Below, one piece after another: positions 43,553 through 51,563 of a DNA stretch of 64,000 bases (its first letter is position 1; the number at the start of each line of letters is the position of its first letter). The stretch covers positions 1 through 64,000 of the forward strand of contig JAFPVA010000220.1 of the NCBI GenBank assembly GCA_017413105.1, given 5' to 3'. Under the pieces are notes generated by a model. It had not been told where the DNA came from, ran no database searches, and saw nothing but the letters and a program-made list of their open reading frames with translations. The translations under genes and the position numbers were made by a program. This DNA is from Butyrivibrio sp. GTDB taxonomy: Bacteria > Bacillota > Clostridia > Lachnospirales > Lachnospiraceae.

Positions 43553-43641
43553 GACCACTGAGAACCGTCCCCGTTAGTTGATTGCCTGTTGGTAGACAAT
43601 TCATTGATAGTGGAACGCAGGAACCGTCCCCGCGTTCCACC
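43553..43641. repeat. Two GAACCGTCCCC repeat units
   Basis: CCACTGAGAACCGTCCCCG at 43556-43574 and GTGGAACGCAGGAACCGTCCC at 43609 onward, continuing CGCGTTCCAC. Both belong to the GGGGACGGTTC family. Confidence 0.75.
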
Positions 43642-43651
43642 CTGATGACAT

Positions 43652-44368
43652 TTAGCTCATCCCATGCTCACAATCGACTTTTTTCTCATGTTTAAGATAC
43701 GAAAAATCCAGATTTCTGGCATGTTCTATTATTTCCTTGTATCCGATCTTTTTTCCGAAAAGAAGCGTTGTTCCAAGCACAAAGCCGTCAACACCTTCCG
43801 GAGCATATTTTAGCATTCTCTCTTTTCCGCAGGCACCATCCCAAATGAGTTTAAAGCCCATTTCAGCTCGAAGTTCAAGAAGGCGCTCTATCTTTTCCCC
43901 GACAAAGGGCAAAAAGACCTGGCTGGCATTTCCGGGATTGACAGCCATTACGAGAACATAGTCCACGATACGGAGCATTTCACGAACTGTCTCAACGCTA
44001 GTTCCCGGATTGATGGCTATGCCGGAATACATCCCTGCATCTTTTATCTTCTGGATTGTGGCTGAAGGATGATACTCTGCCTCTGGGTGAATGTATACAG
44101 TATCGCCTTTGCGAAGCCGTGACAGAAACAGATCAATGCTGTTTCTCGGATGTTCGATCATAAGGTGAACATCAAGGGGTTTTTTGCTTGCTTTGGCTAT
44201 ATAGGCCATGTCGTAAAGGGACATGGCAAAGTTGCTGACATAGCGCCCGTCCATTATATCAATGTGAAAGGAATCTATGCCCGCCGCCTCAAGGTCTTTT
44301 ACTTCATCTGCAAGATGACCATAATCTGCACACATCATCGATGCCGTCAGCATGAAATCATAACTCAT
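43652..44368 (-). CDS. Ribulose-phosphate 3-epimerase family (possibly allulose-6-phosphate epimerase)
   Basis: 238 residues from ATG at 44368, with GGAG seven bases upstream. TIM-barrel signatures: FHIDIMDGRYVSNF (metal ligands His and Asp), DVHLMIEHP (His), VLVMAVNPGNASQVF (variant of VNPGFxGQ) and WDGACGKERM (catalytic Asp). It interconverts ketose-5-phosphate epimers. Its location suggests it makes a rare sugar phosphate for the glycan rather than serving the central pentose pathway. The gene lies between two palindromic repeats. Confidence 0.85.
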   Translation of the reverse strand: MSYDFMLTASMMCADYGHLADEVKDLEAAGIDSFHIDIMDGRYVSNFAMSLYDMAYIAKASKKPLDVHLMIEHPRNSIDLFLSRLRKGDTVYIHPEAEYHPSATIQKIKDAGMYSGIAINPGTSVETVREMLRIVDYVLVMAVNPGNASQVFLPFVGEKIERLLELRAEMGFKLIWDGACGKERMLKYAPEGVDGFVLGTTLLFGKKIGYKEIIEHARNLDFSYLKHEKKVDCEHGMS

Positions 44369-44397
44369 CGCACTTCTCCTTAATAGAATCACGTAGG

Positions 44398-44471
44398 GTG
44401 GAACGAGGGTGAAACGAGGGGACGGTTCCTGCGTTCCATTGTGGAACGGAAGAACCGTCCCCTCGTTCCAC
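44398..44471. repeat. Palindromic GGGGACGGTTC element
   Basis: GAACGAGGGGACGGTTCCTGC... is mirrored by ...GAACCGTCCCCTCGTTCCAC ending at the LicD stop. Can fold as a long hairpin and may serve as terminator of licD-like gene. Confidence 0.8.
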
Positions 44472-46222
44472 TAGCTCTTTATCTCATAATCCTGTATCAT
44501 CACAGGCTTCTTGGCTTTTCTGCATGCTTCCATAAGCTGGCATTTGTCACCATAATAACCATCGCATACAGAAACCGCCAAGGACAGTTCTGACTCTGAA
44601 GGAACTATCAAATAGTCTTTGCCTTTAATCTCTTCTATAGTTTCAGTGTAACTCTTTAAAAGCTCCTCCATGCCGCATTTCGTAAGGAACTCATCAAAAC
44701 CTGCCGGAAGGCACAGGAACACACATAGATTGTCGCTGTTTTCATCGAACACCTTAAAGGATGCTCTTAGCTTTTCGGCACTCTCCATGCCATGGGTAAG
44801 AATATCCGCAGCAGAAATGCCATAGATAAGAGATTTCTCTTTTATTTTTTCAATCCATCCTGAAGGAACCGCTTCATGAACTTCCTTCCTGATGGATTTC
44901 TTTACTGCTTCCAAAAGAGCTTTAAGCTCATCATTTTTATCTTTTATCTCTTTATCGTCATGATTTTTCTCCGGCAAAAGATTGTACAGTGTAAAGATTC
45001 CCTCGCAGTATTTTTCCAGTTTTCCAACTGTACTCGTGCCTTCCCCGGCAATATTCTCTACTGCTTCTCCTACAGAAACCGCGCCGTCTTGTAGGTCCGC
45101 CAAGAGATTCAGGGCCTGATTCTGCTGCTCCGCCAGGCTGCCGAATACTTCGTGAGCCTCAATAAGAGTATCCACTGTTTCCAAGAGGGGCTCTGCCGTA
45201 GTATCCGGCTTTACTCCTTCTCCGGTATCACCACCAATAAGCACCTCCACCTGGGTTCTGAAATACGGATAATCATGGGTTGACGGCTCATGCCTGGGTA
45301 TCATATACCCGTCGCCAAACCTGGTCACCAGAACCTCGTGATAGAACTTGGGCACTGCTATTTCAGTCACTTCAAATGGCAAAAGAATTGTCTCTTTCAC
45401 CCACTCTTTTTTCCTGCTAAGATCATCTTCGCTGTAAGCCATGTGTGGACAATAATCCACATAATCAGCATCTTTTTCCTCAAACATTGTAGCAATGTGT
45501 TCCGTAACTCTGCAGAGCTGATTTCTTAGGGGCTTGTCTGGATTGATTCTGATTTTCCCATCAAGAAATCTGTCTATGAATCCCTCGAGACCATCGATGT
45601 GTTCCTTAAAGTCACCAAGGAGCTTGGTTTCTGAAATATTTTCATCATTTGATGCTTTTAGCTCTTTTAGCGTAATAAGCCTTCCGTCAAAAACTTTTTC
45701 CTCCATGTCCACGCAGTCGTGAACCATCTTATAGGAGTAAGAATAGAGCTGCTGATGGAACTTTCTCTTTTCCCCGTCCCGCGGGATGTAGTCCATAGGA
45801 AAAATGTCGATGTAACAGATAAACGGACAGCCGAAGTACTCCTTCATGCGCCATTCATCCCACTTTAATGTATCAACTTTGTGCGTAGCAACTGCATGAA
45901 AATTTGTGAAAGTATCTGAACTGTAGATGCTTCGTATACATAGTCCTCCGCCAATCTCATCCCCATGCTCCAAAAGAGTCATGAAATCTTTTCTTGGCAT
46001 GGATATATCAATATCATCATCCCAGGGAATGATTCCCTTGTGCCTCACTGCCCCCAGCAGAGTCCCAAAATCCGCATAATAAGTAAGACCATACTTATCA
46101 AACAGCACCTTAAGTTCATCAAGGATTCTTAAGTGCGCTGCCCAGGTCCTCTTCATCATTTCAGACACGTTGAAGTCTGATCTTATTTCATCTTTGAAGT
46201 ATTCTTGCGGGAATGAAAGCAT
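44471..46222 (-). CDS. LicD-family phosphotransferase with helical C-terminal extension
   Basis: 583 residues, start after AAAGGCCGAA. The LicD core is in residues ~20-290: YYADFGTLLGAVRHKG, IIPWDDDIDISMPR (metal-binding DDDID) and CYIDIFPMDYIP. LicD enzymes move phosphocholine or phospho-polyol groups from CDP donors to glycans. Residues ~330-480 form a long helical region absent from typical LicD (~270 residues), followed by an alpha/beta end (LCVFLCLPAGF, DYLIVPSESELSLAVSVCDG). It may use a CDP donor made by the 17386 fusion or the 10648 cytidylyltransferase. Confidence 0.85.
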   Translation of the reverse strand: MLSFPQEYFKDEIRSDFNVSEMMKRTWAAHLRILDELKVLFDKYGLTYYADFGTLLGAVRHKGIIPWDDDIDISMPRKDFMTLLEHGDEIGGGLCIRSIYSSDTFTNFHAVATHKVDTLKWDEWRMKEYFGCPFICYIDIFPMDYIPRDGEKRKFHQQLYSYSYKMVHDCVDMEEKVFDGRLITLKELKASNDENISETKLLGDFKEHIDGLEGFIDRFLDGKIRINPDKPLRNQLCRVTEHIATMFEEKDADYVDYCPHMAYSEDDLSRKKEWVKETILLPFEVTEIAVPKFYHEVLVTRFGDGYMIPRHEPSTHDYPYFRTQVEVLIGGDTGEGVKPDTTAEPLLETVDTLIEAHEVFGSLAEQQNQALNLLADLQDGAVSVGEAVENIAGEGTSTVGKLEKYCEGIFTLYNLLPEKNHDDKEIKDKNDELKALLEAVKKSIRKEVHEAVPSGWIEKIKEKSLIYGISAADILTHGMESAEKLRASFKVFDENSDNLCVFLCLPAGFDEFLTKCGMEELLKSYTETIEEIKGKDYLIVPSESELSLAVSVCDGYYGDKCQLMEACRKAKKPVMIQDYEIKS

Positions 46223-46289
46223 TTCGGCCTTTCTCTCTGCAGATGTGTTTACTCATTTAAGTATATTTTATCACATAATCGCATTTATT

Positions 46290-46350
46290 GTGGAACATGG
46301 GGACGGTTCTTGCGTTCCATGGAACGGAGGAACCGTCCCCTTGTTCTATC
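46290..46350. repeat. Palindromic GGGGACGGTTC element
   Basis: GTGGAACATGGGGACGGTTC, then TTGCGTTCCATGGAACGGAG, then GAACCGTCCCCTTGTTC: two half-elements meeting at CCATGG. It lies in the 256-base divergent gap between the LicD gene and the plus-strand membrane protein gene, which otherwise holds only AT-rich promoter-like sequence. Confidence 0.8.
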
Positions 46351-46478
46351 GCCCCCTAGTTCCCTGAATGTAAAATATCCATCTAACAAGAAACTTTATT
46401 AATGTTATCATTATATAAGAAATACACTAAATAGCGATTGTATCCGTGATGTTATATTGACATCCCAAAAGAGTGATA

Positions 46479-47075
46479 ATGAATAATAAAGCCCTGATAT
46501 CAGTAAATATTGTAATAGTCGTACTGGAAATAGTAGCATTCATCCACGATTGCTATGCTTTTGGAATAAGCTTGTTCGAATGGTACACAGTAGACAGCAA
46601 TGTGCTACAGCTGATCATATCTGCGTTAATAATTTTCTTTTGTATAAAGGACAGACCTCTTCCATCTGTGTTAACAATCCTTCATTTCATAAGTGCGGTT
46701 GGTTTGACAGTTACATTTCTTATTGCTGCTTTTGTATTAGCCCCTGAAGGAGGAATAGCATATTATTTTCTTGAAAATGTTGCACCTATAAACCATTTTA
46801 TCGGCCCTTTATTATCAGTGATCTCGTTACTGTTTTTAGAATCGGTTCCGAATTTGCCACTTAAGATAATCTTCTGCCCGGCAGCGATCAGCCTGTTCTA
46901 TGGAGTAATTTGTTTGATACTTAATTGGTTAAGAATTCTTGATGGACCATATTTCTTTTTGAAGGTATATGAGCAACAAGTAGCTACTATTGTCTTATGG
47001 TTTGTGATAATCGCCCTGCTCTGTATCGGGCTTGCCTTCATATACTACAAAATAAAGTGGAGAAAAAAGGCATAG
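46479..47075 (+). CDS. Multi-pass membrane protein (FAR-17a/AIG1-like, Pr6Pr type)
   Basis: 198 residues; ATG at 46479 chosen over GTG at 46473, both with weak sites. Six hydrophobic segments are visible. WYTVDSNVLQ after the first helix, a central ISAVGLTVTFLI and NHFIGPLLSV with a conserved His, fit the Pr6Pr/FAR-17a family, whose eukaryotic members include serine hydrolases of branched lipid esters. The bacterial role is unknown. It precedes the broken methyltransferase gene by 16 bases and may share its transcript. Confidence 0.6.
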   Translation: MNNKALISVNIVIVVLEIVAFIHDCYAFGISLFEWYTVDSNVLQLIISALIIFFCIKDRPLPSVLTILHFISAVGLTVTFLIAAFVLAPEGGIAYYFLENVAPINHFIGPLLSVISLLFLESVPNLPLKIIFCPAAISLFYGVICLILNWLRILDGPYFFLKVYEQQVATIVLWFVIIALLCIGLAFIYYKIKWRKKA

Positions 47076-47091
47076 GGAAACTTCTGAAAAT

Positions 47092-48062
47092 ATGGGTAAT
47101 ATATTAGATGATGTTGTTATATATGGTGTGAACAATATAATGATTATTCTTTGGTTCCTATTGGAACACGGTCTTTGCCCATCTTGTATCGTGGACTACT
47201 CTTCATCTGGCGAAAAAGACATAGAAGGAATTCCAATAATCACAAAACAAGAATTTCTAGACTCATATCACGGTCAAACTGTCATTATTGCCGATGAAAA
47301 AATGCCTCCGATATAATAACCTTCTTAAGCACAAATGGAATCACTCAAATTATCACATTTTCTGAACTAGATTCATTCGGAAAAGATAATGATTATAAGA
47401 GAAATAATTGGGTTAAAGAGCAGCTTTCCAAATTACCCTCCGGCTTTAGGCTATTAGATGCAGGCGCAGGTGAGTGCCAATACAAAAAGTACTTTAGCCA
47501 TCTAAACTATGTTAGCCAGGATTTCTGTGAATATGACGGAAGTGGCAATAACGGTCTTCAAACAGGCCAATGGAATACAACACACATCGATATAGTAAGC
47601 GATATAACCAGTATTCCCGAAGAAGATTCGTCTTTTGATGCCATTCTTTGTACAGAGGTTTTTGAACATTTGGAGAACCCGGAAATGGCAATAAAAGAAT
47701 TCTCTCGCTTACTAAAGCGCGGCGGAGTTTTGATAGCAACAGCTCCTTTTTGTAGTCTCACCCACTTTGCCCCATATCATTTTGCTACAGGGTTCAACGT
47801 ATTTTGGTACCAGCGGATATTATCAAAGTATGATTTTGAAATAACCTGTTGTGAAGCTAACGGTAACTACTACAGTTATCTAGCCCAAGAGCTCAGAAGA
47901 ATACCTTATGTTGCAAGTAGATACTCAGGACAGTCTATATCCATATCTGAAGAAATCAATATAAGAAAAGTAATAGCATTATTGGAAAAACTTGATAAAA
48001 GCGACACTGATAGTTCTGAATCATTGTGTTTCGGATACCATGTTGTTGCTCAAAAAGTATAG
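47092..48062 (+). pseudogene. Methyltransferase with N-terminal Rossmann domain, interrupted by a one-base frameshift
   Basis: The first frame (47092-47316) encodes DDVVIYGVNNIMIILWFLLE, the recurring Rossmann unit, and stops at 47316. One base shift at a run of six A (47297-47302) would continue the reading as KNASDIITFLSTNG, then open to 48062. The second part is a class I SAM methyltransferase: RLLDAGAGECQYKKYF (SAM loop), SFDAILCTEVFEHLENP and LLKRGGVLIATAPF. One extra A would restore about 324 residues. It may be switched off, phase-variable by slippage, or a sequencing error. Confidence 0.8.
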
Positions 48063-48067
48063 GACGA

Positions 48068-48142
48068 TGGAACGAGGGGACGGTTCTTGCGTTCCATGGA
48101 ACGGAGGAACCGTCCCCTCGTTCCACCGTCCCCTCGTTCCAT
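48068..48142. repeat. Palindromic GGGGACGGTTC element, best copy
   Basis: Left arm TGGAACGAGGGGACGGTTC plus TTGCGTTCCA meets right arm TGGAACGGAGGAACCGTCCC plus CTCGTTCCA. The arms of 29 bases differ at about two positions. A third half-unit follows. Confidence 0.88.
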
Positions 48143-48180
48143 CAAAAAGCGGAACTGCCCTACGACAGTTCCGTTTCAAA
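48143..48180. terminator. Bidirectional terminator between methyltransferase and flagellin-like genes
   Basis: CGGAACTG (48150-48157) pairs with CAGTTCCG (48166-48173). It is flanked by AAAAA on the left and TTTCAAAAA on the right, so the minus-strand transcript ends in TTTTT after the stem. Confidence 0.75.
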
Positions 48181-48194
48181 AATTCTATTAGCTT

Positions 48195-48965
48195 TTATGC
48201 AAAGAACATCTGACTTCTAGTCTCGTTGTCATCCTGCTGCTTTTTCTGAAGCATCATCTGATACTGATCCAGTGCCTGCTTTTTCTTGATATCCTGAAGT
48301 GCTTCAATTGATCTGTCTTCAGCCTTATCCATCTGGAAACCATTGAGTTCCATTGAAGCCTTTGAATTATAGCCAACAGCATAGTCAATCCTGTTGGTCT
48401 CAGCCCCCACATTGGCTCTGCTGCTCTGAACCTTTTCCATGGCCTTATCGATGTCATCCAGATTGAAATTGCCGCTGGTAACATCAAAATCAGCGATGCC
48501 AAGGCTTTCTACGGTGCTGTTATAAGCGGAAACCTTTGCTGTGCTTCCGTTTCCGTCCGCAACAACAGTCAAATCCTCTGAAGAACCATCAAGAAGCTTT
48601 TTCTCATTAAAAGATGTACTGTTTGCCAGATCGTTGATACCCTGCATATACTGGCTTATCTGCTGCTGAATATAACCTCTGTCCTCTTCGGTCATGAGAT
48701 CATTCTTCGCCTTAACAGCCAGTTCTTTTATCTGCTGAAGGTAATCTGTGATGCCCTCCATGGCACCATCTTCGATATTAAGTGCAGATTTGCCGTCTTT
48801 TAAATTCTCGGCTCCCTGATCCAAAGCCCTTGTCTGGGCCTCAGTCTTTTCCGCTATTGCTAGTCCCGACGCATCCTGCGAAGCGGCTGTGATAGCACCG
48901 CCAGAAGACACTACGGAATATGGGGAATATGATGAATAACCGCCTACTGATCCAACGCCGCTCAT
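48195..48965 (-). CDS. Flagellin-like protein lacking the normal terminal motifs
   Basis: 256 residues from ATG at 48965 with AAAGGAGG upstream. Residues ~35-100 match the flagellin N-terminal helix: DASGLAIAEKTEAQTRALDQGAENLKDG and ELAVKAKNDLMTEEDRGYIQQQI, shown here as two short marks of that region. The region VGAETNRIDYAV resembles the D1 C-terminal helix. But it has neither the MxxxHN opening nor the C-terminal ILxQANQ segment that form D0 contacts; instead it starts GVGSVGGYSSYSP and ends in Gln/Lys-rich helix. It may be a minor filament part, a cap or regulator rather than a polymerising flagellin. Confidence 0.75.
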   Translation of the reverse strand: MSGVGSVGGYSSYSPYSVVSSGGAITAASQDASGLAIAEKTEAQTRALDQGAENLKDGKSALNIEDGAMEGITDYLQQIKELAVKAKNDLMTEEDRGYIQQQISQYMQGINDLANSTSFNEKKLLDGSSEDLTVVADGNGSTAKVSAYNSTVESLGIADFDVTSGNFNLDDIDKAMEKVQSSRANVGAETNRIDYAVGYNSKASMELNGFQMDKAEDRSIEALQDIKKKQALDQYQMMLQKKQQDDNETRSQMFFA

Positions 48966-49077
48966 AGGGTGACCTCCTTTTCTTAGAAAAAAACGCACGA
49001 ACTCCATTTCTTACCTTGAGCATAACACGCGTTTTTCAAATTCTTAACCCCTAAAAGCCATTATTTTTTCCCAGAAT

Positions 49078-49108
49078 GAAACCTTATTGCATAGAGCAAT
49101 AAGGCCTC
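49078..49108 (-). terminator. Hairpin after the glycosyltransferase run
   Basis: CCTTATTGC (49082-49090) and GCAATAAGG (49096-49104) form a perfect 9-bp stem with a 5-base loop. The minus-strand sequence after it is TTTCATTC, a weak T-tract. It lies between the 49187 gene and the flagellin-like gene. Confidence 0.5.
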
Positions 49109-49186
49109 AAAAATTATATTTCACGCTATTCGAATTGCTAACAATTATCAGTCAATAAGAACAATTTCAGATGATTCTCTCAATGT

Positions 49187-50356
49187 TCACCCGATATTCT
49201 TTATCATATCCAGAACCCGCATAAAAACAGTCCCCTGACTCTTTACCAGTTCATACCCTTCCGCAGCAATAGCCTCTCTTTCCTCTTCATGCTCAAGATA
49301 GTAATGAACAAGCTCTTTTAACTCATCAAGACTCTTATACGCCACAAGATGCTTCCCGATTTCAAAAAAGTCCGCAAGCTCCTTCTGGTCATTTGTGATG
49401 AGGAACCCTCCGCTCCCCAACACGTCCCAGACTCTCTGCGGAATTCCGGTCTTAATGGACCTGGTGGAAAGATTTAAATTTATCCTGCTTTGGTAAAAGA
49501 CCTGTGGCATTCCCTTAAGGCTCTCAACACCGCCATGACAGGTAACGCCCTTAAGCTCACTTGTATCACTTTTTGTAAAAAGATCCACCTTCACTCCGCC
49601 ATCTTCTGCAAGGAAGTTCAGTATCTTCACCCTTTCAAGATAGGTCATATGTGGGCTTAAGTAATTATTTACAGCCACAAAATCATCAATATTTCTGACA
49701 CTAAGATCCGATGGATAAAAATCCTTCGCTCCACTCTTTATCTTTTCCACATCCTCGGACGTTACTTTTTTTTCCAAAAAATCCTGTCCCGATGCGGTAA
49801 GCTCAATCTGCTCTCTGATGAGATTCTCATAACGCTCTTTATCTGCATCTGACAGCTTTAGCTCCAAAAATGGATCTTTTTCGTTGTACAAGGAGCCCAC
49901 AAAGGAAACATCATATAAGTAACGTTCCTCTTCCAGTTCCCCAACAGCCGTATCCATTCTGGATACCCCCGCCCCCAGAGGCAGGTAGAAAATCCCCTCC
50001 GGATTCTCATCTCTCACCGATAAATACTGCTCATGATCAAAGAGAAAGACTCTGTTACAACTATTTCTGATAGTAGTGTTGTAAATCTCAACCATTGGAC
50101 AGGTCACGCTTATTGAGACATACTTTATCCCCAGCCCCTGACACACAATGGAAATATATGGAAAATAGTTGATGGAAAAAACAAACATGGGAGTACTCCT
50201 GGCAAATATCTCCCCCAGCTTCTGAGCCTTTTCATCAAGAGAAGACACTCCCATCTCGTTGATGAAGCATTCCACCACATTTATCCCAAGGGCTTTAAAT
50301 GCATCTATATAGTCCGGTTCACAGACATTTCTGTACCTGCAGTAAACAATATTCAC
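49187..50356 (-). CDS. CgeB-like glycosyltransferase
   Basis: 389 residues, GTG start overlapping the upstream stop as GTGA. FSINYFPYISIVCQGLGIKY, YDVSFVGSLYNE, SRINLNLSTRSIKTGIPQR, VLGSGGFLITNDQ and YYLEHEEEREAIA are the same motifs, in the same order, as in the paralogues at 50353, 51564, 52850 and 57814. The set defines a GT-B type glycosyltransferase of the CgeB/DUF3880 group. Probably acts in the cytoplasm on flagellin or a glycan chain. Sugar unknown. Confidence 0.82.
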   Translation of the reverse strand: MNIVYCRYRNVCEPDYIDAFKALGINVVECFINEMGVSSLDEKAQKLGEIFARSTPMFVFSINYFPYISIVCQGLGIKYVSISVTCPMVEIYNTTIRNSCNRVFLFDHEQYLSVRDENPEGIFYLPLGAGVSRMDTAVGELEEERYLYDVSFVGSLYNEKDPFLELKLSDADKERYENLIREQIELTASGQDFLEKKVTSEDVEKIKSGAKDFYPSDLSVRNIDDFVAVNNYLSPHMTYLERVKILNFLAEDGGVKVDLFTKSDTSELKGVTCHGGVESLKGMPQVFYQSRINLNLSTRSIKTGIPQRVWDVLGSGGFLITNDQKELADFFEIGKHLVAYKSLDELKELVHYYLEHEEEREAIAAEGYELVKSQGTVFMRVLDMIKNIG

Positions 50357-51504
50357 CCTATAATCTCCAGCATCTTCGCTACTTGCTTTTCTACCGTATA
50401 GTTCCCTTTTATGGTCTTCAGGCCCCTATCCGCAATCTTTCTTCTTTCCTCCTCATGAGAAAGATAGAAGTCCACTTTTTCTTCCATTTCATCGAAGTCA
50501 TGGTACACCTCAATGTCTTTTCCCGGGGAAAAGAGCTCCGAAACCTCGGACTGGAAATTGGTCAGCATAAAGCCTCCCATGCCCATGATGTCAAACACAC
50601 GAAGCGGAATCCCAGACGTGATCCCCCTCATGGTAATATTCATATTTATTTTGCTGAAATGATAAGCCTTTGGCAGCTCCTCAATGTAATCAATCGGCCC
50701 CATCGCCCTGACTCCCGGAATCTGAACGCCGCTATCCGAAGTATAGAACTGAAGATCATGCTTTGACAGCCTTTGCAGCATCTCGTTCCTCTCAAGGGTT
50801 GCTATATGCTTTACCAAAAGAGCTGTAGTAAAAAGAACATCATCATCCATTGCGGTATTATTTCCAAATACTCTTTTGATATCTCCAATGGTATTTTCAC
50901 TGAGTTTCCCATAAAGCCTGTCTTCGCCATCCCATTTCCCAAAGACATCCTGAATCAGCCATTCGAACTCAGAGACAGTTTCAGGCTGCACCAGATTCAT
51001 TGCCTGTCCATAGGCATTTTCGCTGTACAGACTACCGATAAAAGATACCTCGCAGCCAAATCTCTTGGCATCAGCCCCGGTCATTTCGATAGCAGAATTT
51101 CGCATAAGATTGGTGCCAAGAGGCATGTAATAGGCATTTTTAACGCCTCTCTCCTGCAGGTCCCGGAGCTGCTTCTTGTCAAAAGAGAAAATATAATTGC
51201 AGTTGTTATGAATCTGCTTTTCATACAGCATCTGGATAGGCGCATCAAATATCCAGGAAATATAAGGAATCCCCAGTTTCATGCAGGCATCGGAAAGGGC
51301 AGGTGCAAAATCATAGGTCACCGCAACATCAATGTTCTTCTCCCGAAGCTTCATGGCTAGCGTTTCAGAATCCTGCTCCGAAGTGCTTTCTCTTGATAGC
51401 TGAGTATCCACAATATCAGCATCTTTTCCCAGCGCCAATAGCGCCCAGACTATATCCTCATTTGTGAAGTTGTTGAAATATACCATTCCGTATTTTTTTG
51501 ACAT
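50353..51504 (-). CDS. CgeB-like glycosyltransferase
   Basis: 383 residues from ATG at 51504; the in-frame extension to 51567 is made of the palindromic repeat and is not likely translated. Motifs: YDFAPALSDACMKLGIPYISW, CEVSFIGSLYSE, SKINMNITMRGITSGIPLRVFDIMG, FMLTNFQSE and FYLSHEEERRKIA. The TGA stop overlaps the GTG of the next gene. Weak ribosome binding site (GGTGAG). Paralogue of the neighbours; the gene order suggests stepwise chain assembly or paralogue expansion. Confidence 0.82.
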   Translation of the reverse strand: MSKKYGMVYFNNFTNEDIVWALLALGKDADIVDTQLSRESTSEQDSETLAMKLREKNIDVAVTYDFAPALSDACMKLGIPYISWIFDAPIQMLYEKQIHNNCNYIFSFDKKQLRDLQERGVKNAYYMPLGTNLMRNSAIEMTGADAKRFGCEVSFIGSLYSENAYGQAMNLVQPETVSEFEWLIQDVFGKWDGEDRLYGKLSENTIGDIKRVFGNNTAMDDDVLFTTALLVKHIATLERNEMLQRLSKHDLQFYTSDSGVQIPGVRAMGPIDYIEELPKAYHFSKINMNITMRGITSGIPLRVFDIMGMGGFMLTNFQSEVSELFSPGKDIEVYHDFDEMEEKVDFYLSHEEERRKIADRGLKTIKGNYTVEKQVAKMLEIIG

Positions 51505-51521
51505 ACACTCACCACAGCCAG

Positions 51522-51560
51522 TATGGAACGCAAGAACCGTCCCCTCGTTCCACCGTCCAC
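51522..51560. repeat. GAACCGTCCCC half-element
   Basis: TATGGAACGCAAGAACCGTCCC continued by CTCGTTCCACCG lies between two glycosyltransferase genes. It is one arm of the larger palindrome. Confidence 0.75.
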
Positions 51561-51563
51561 CAT

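Noticed and set aside
47992..48220. Small plus-strand frames reading peptides like GDGSCVPWNGGTVP
   Set aside because: They are translations of the palindromic repeat, seen also near 46.3 kb and 51.5 kb.
38466..51560. CRISPR array or tandem satellite
   Set aside because: The GGGGACGGTTC copies are spaced by kilobases and genes, are palindromic in varying degree, and lack spacers of constant length.
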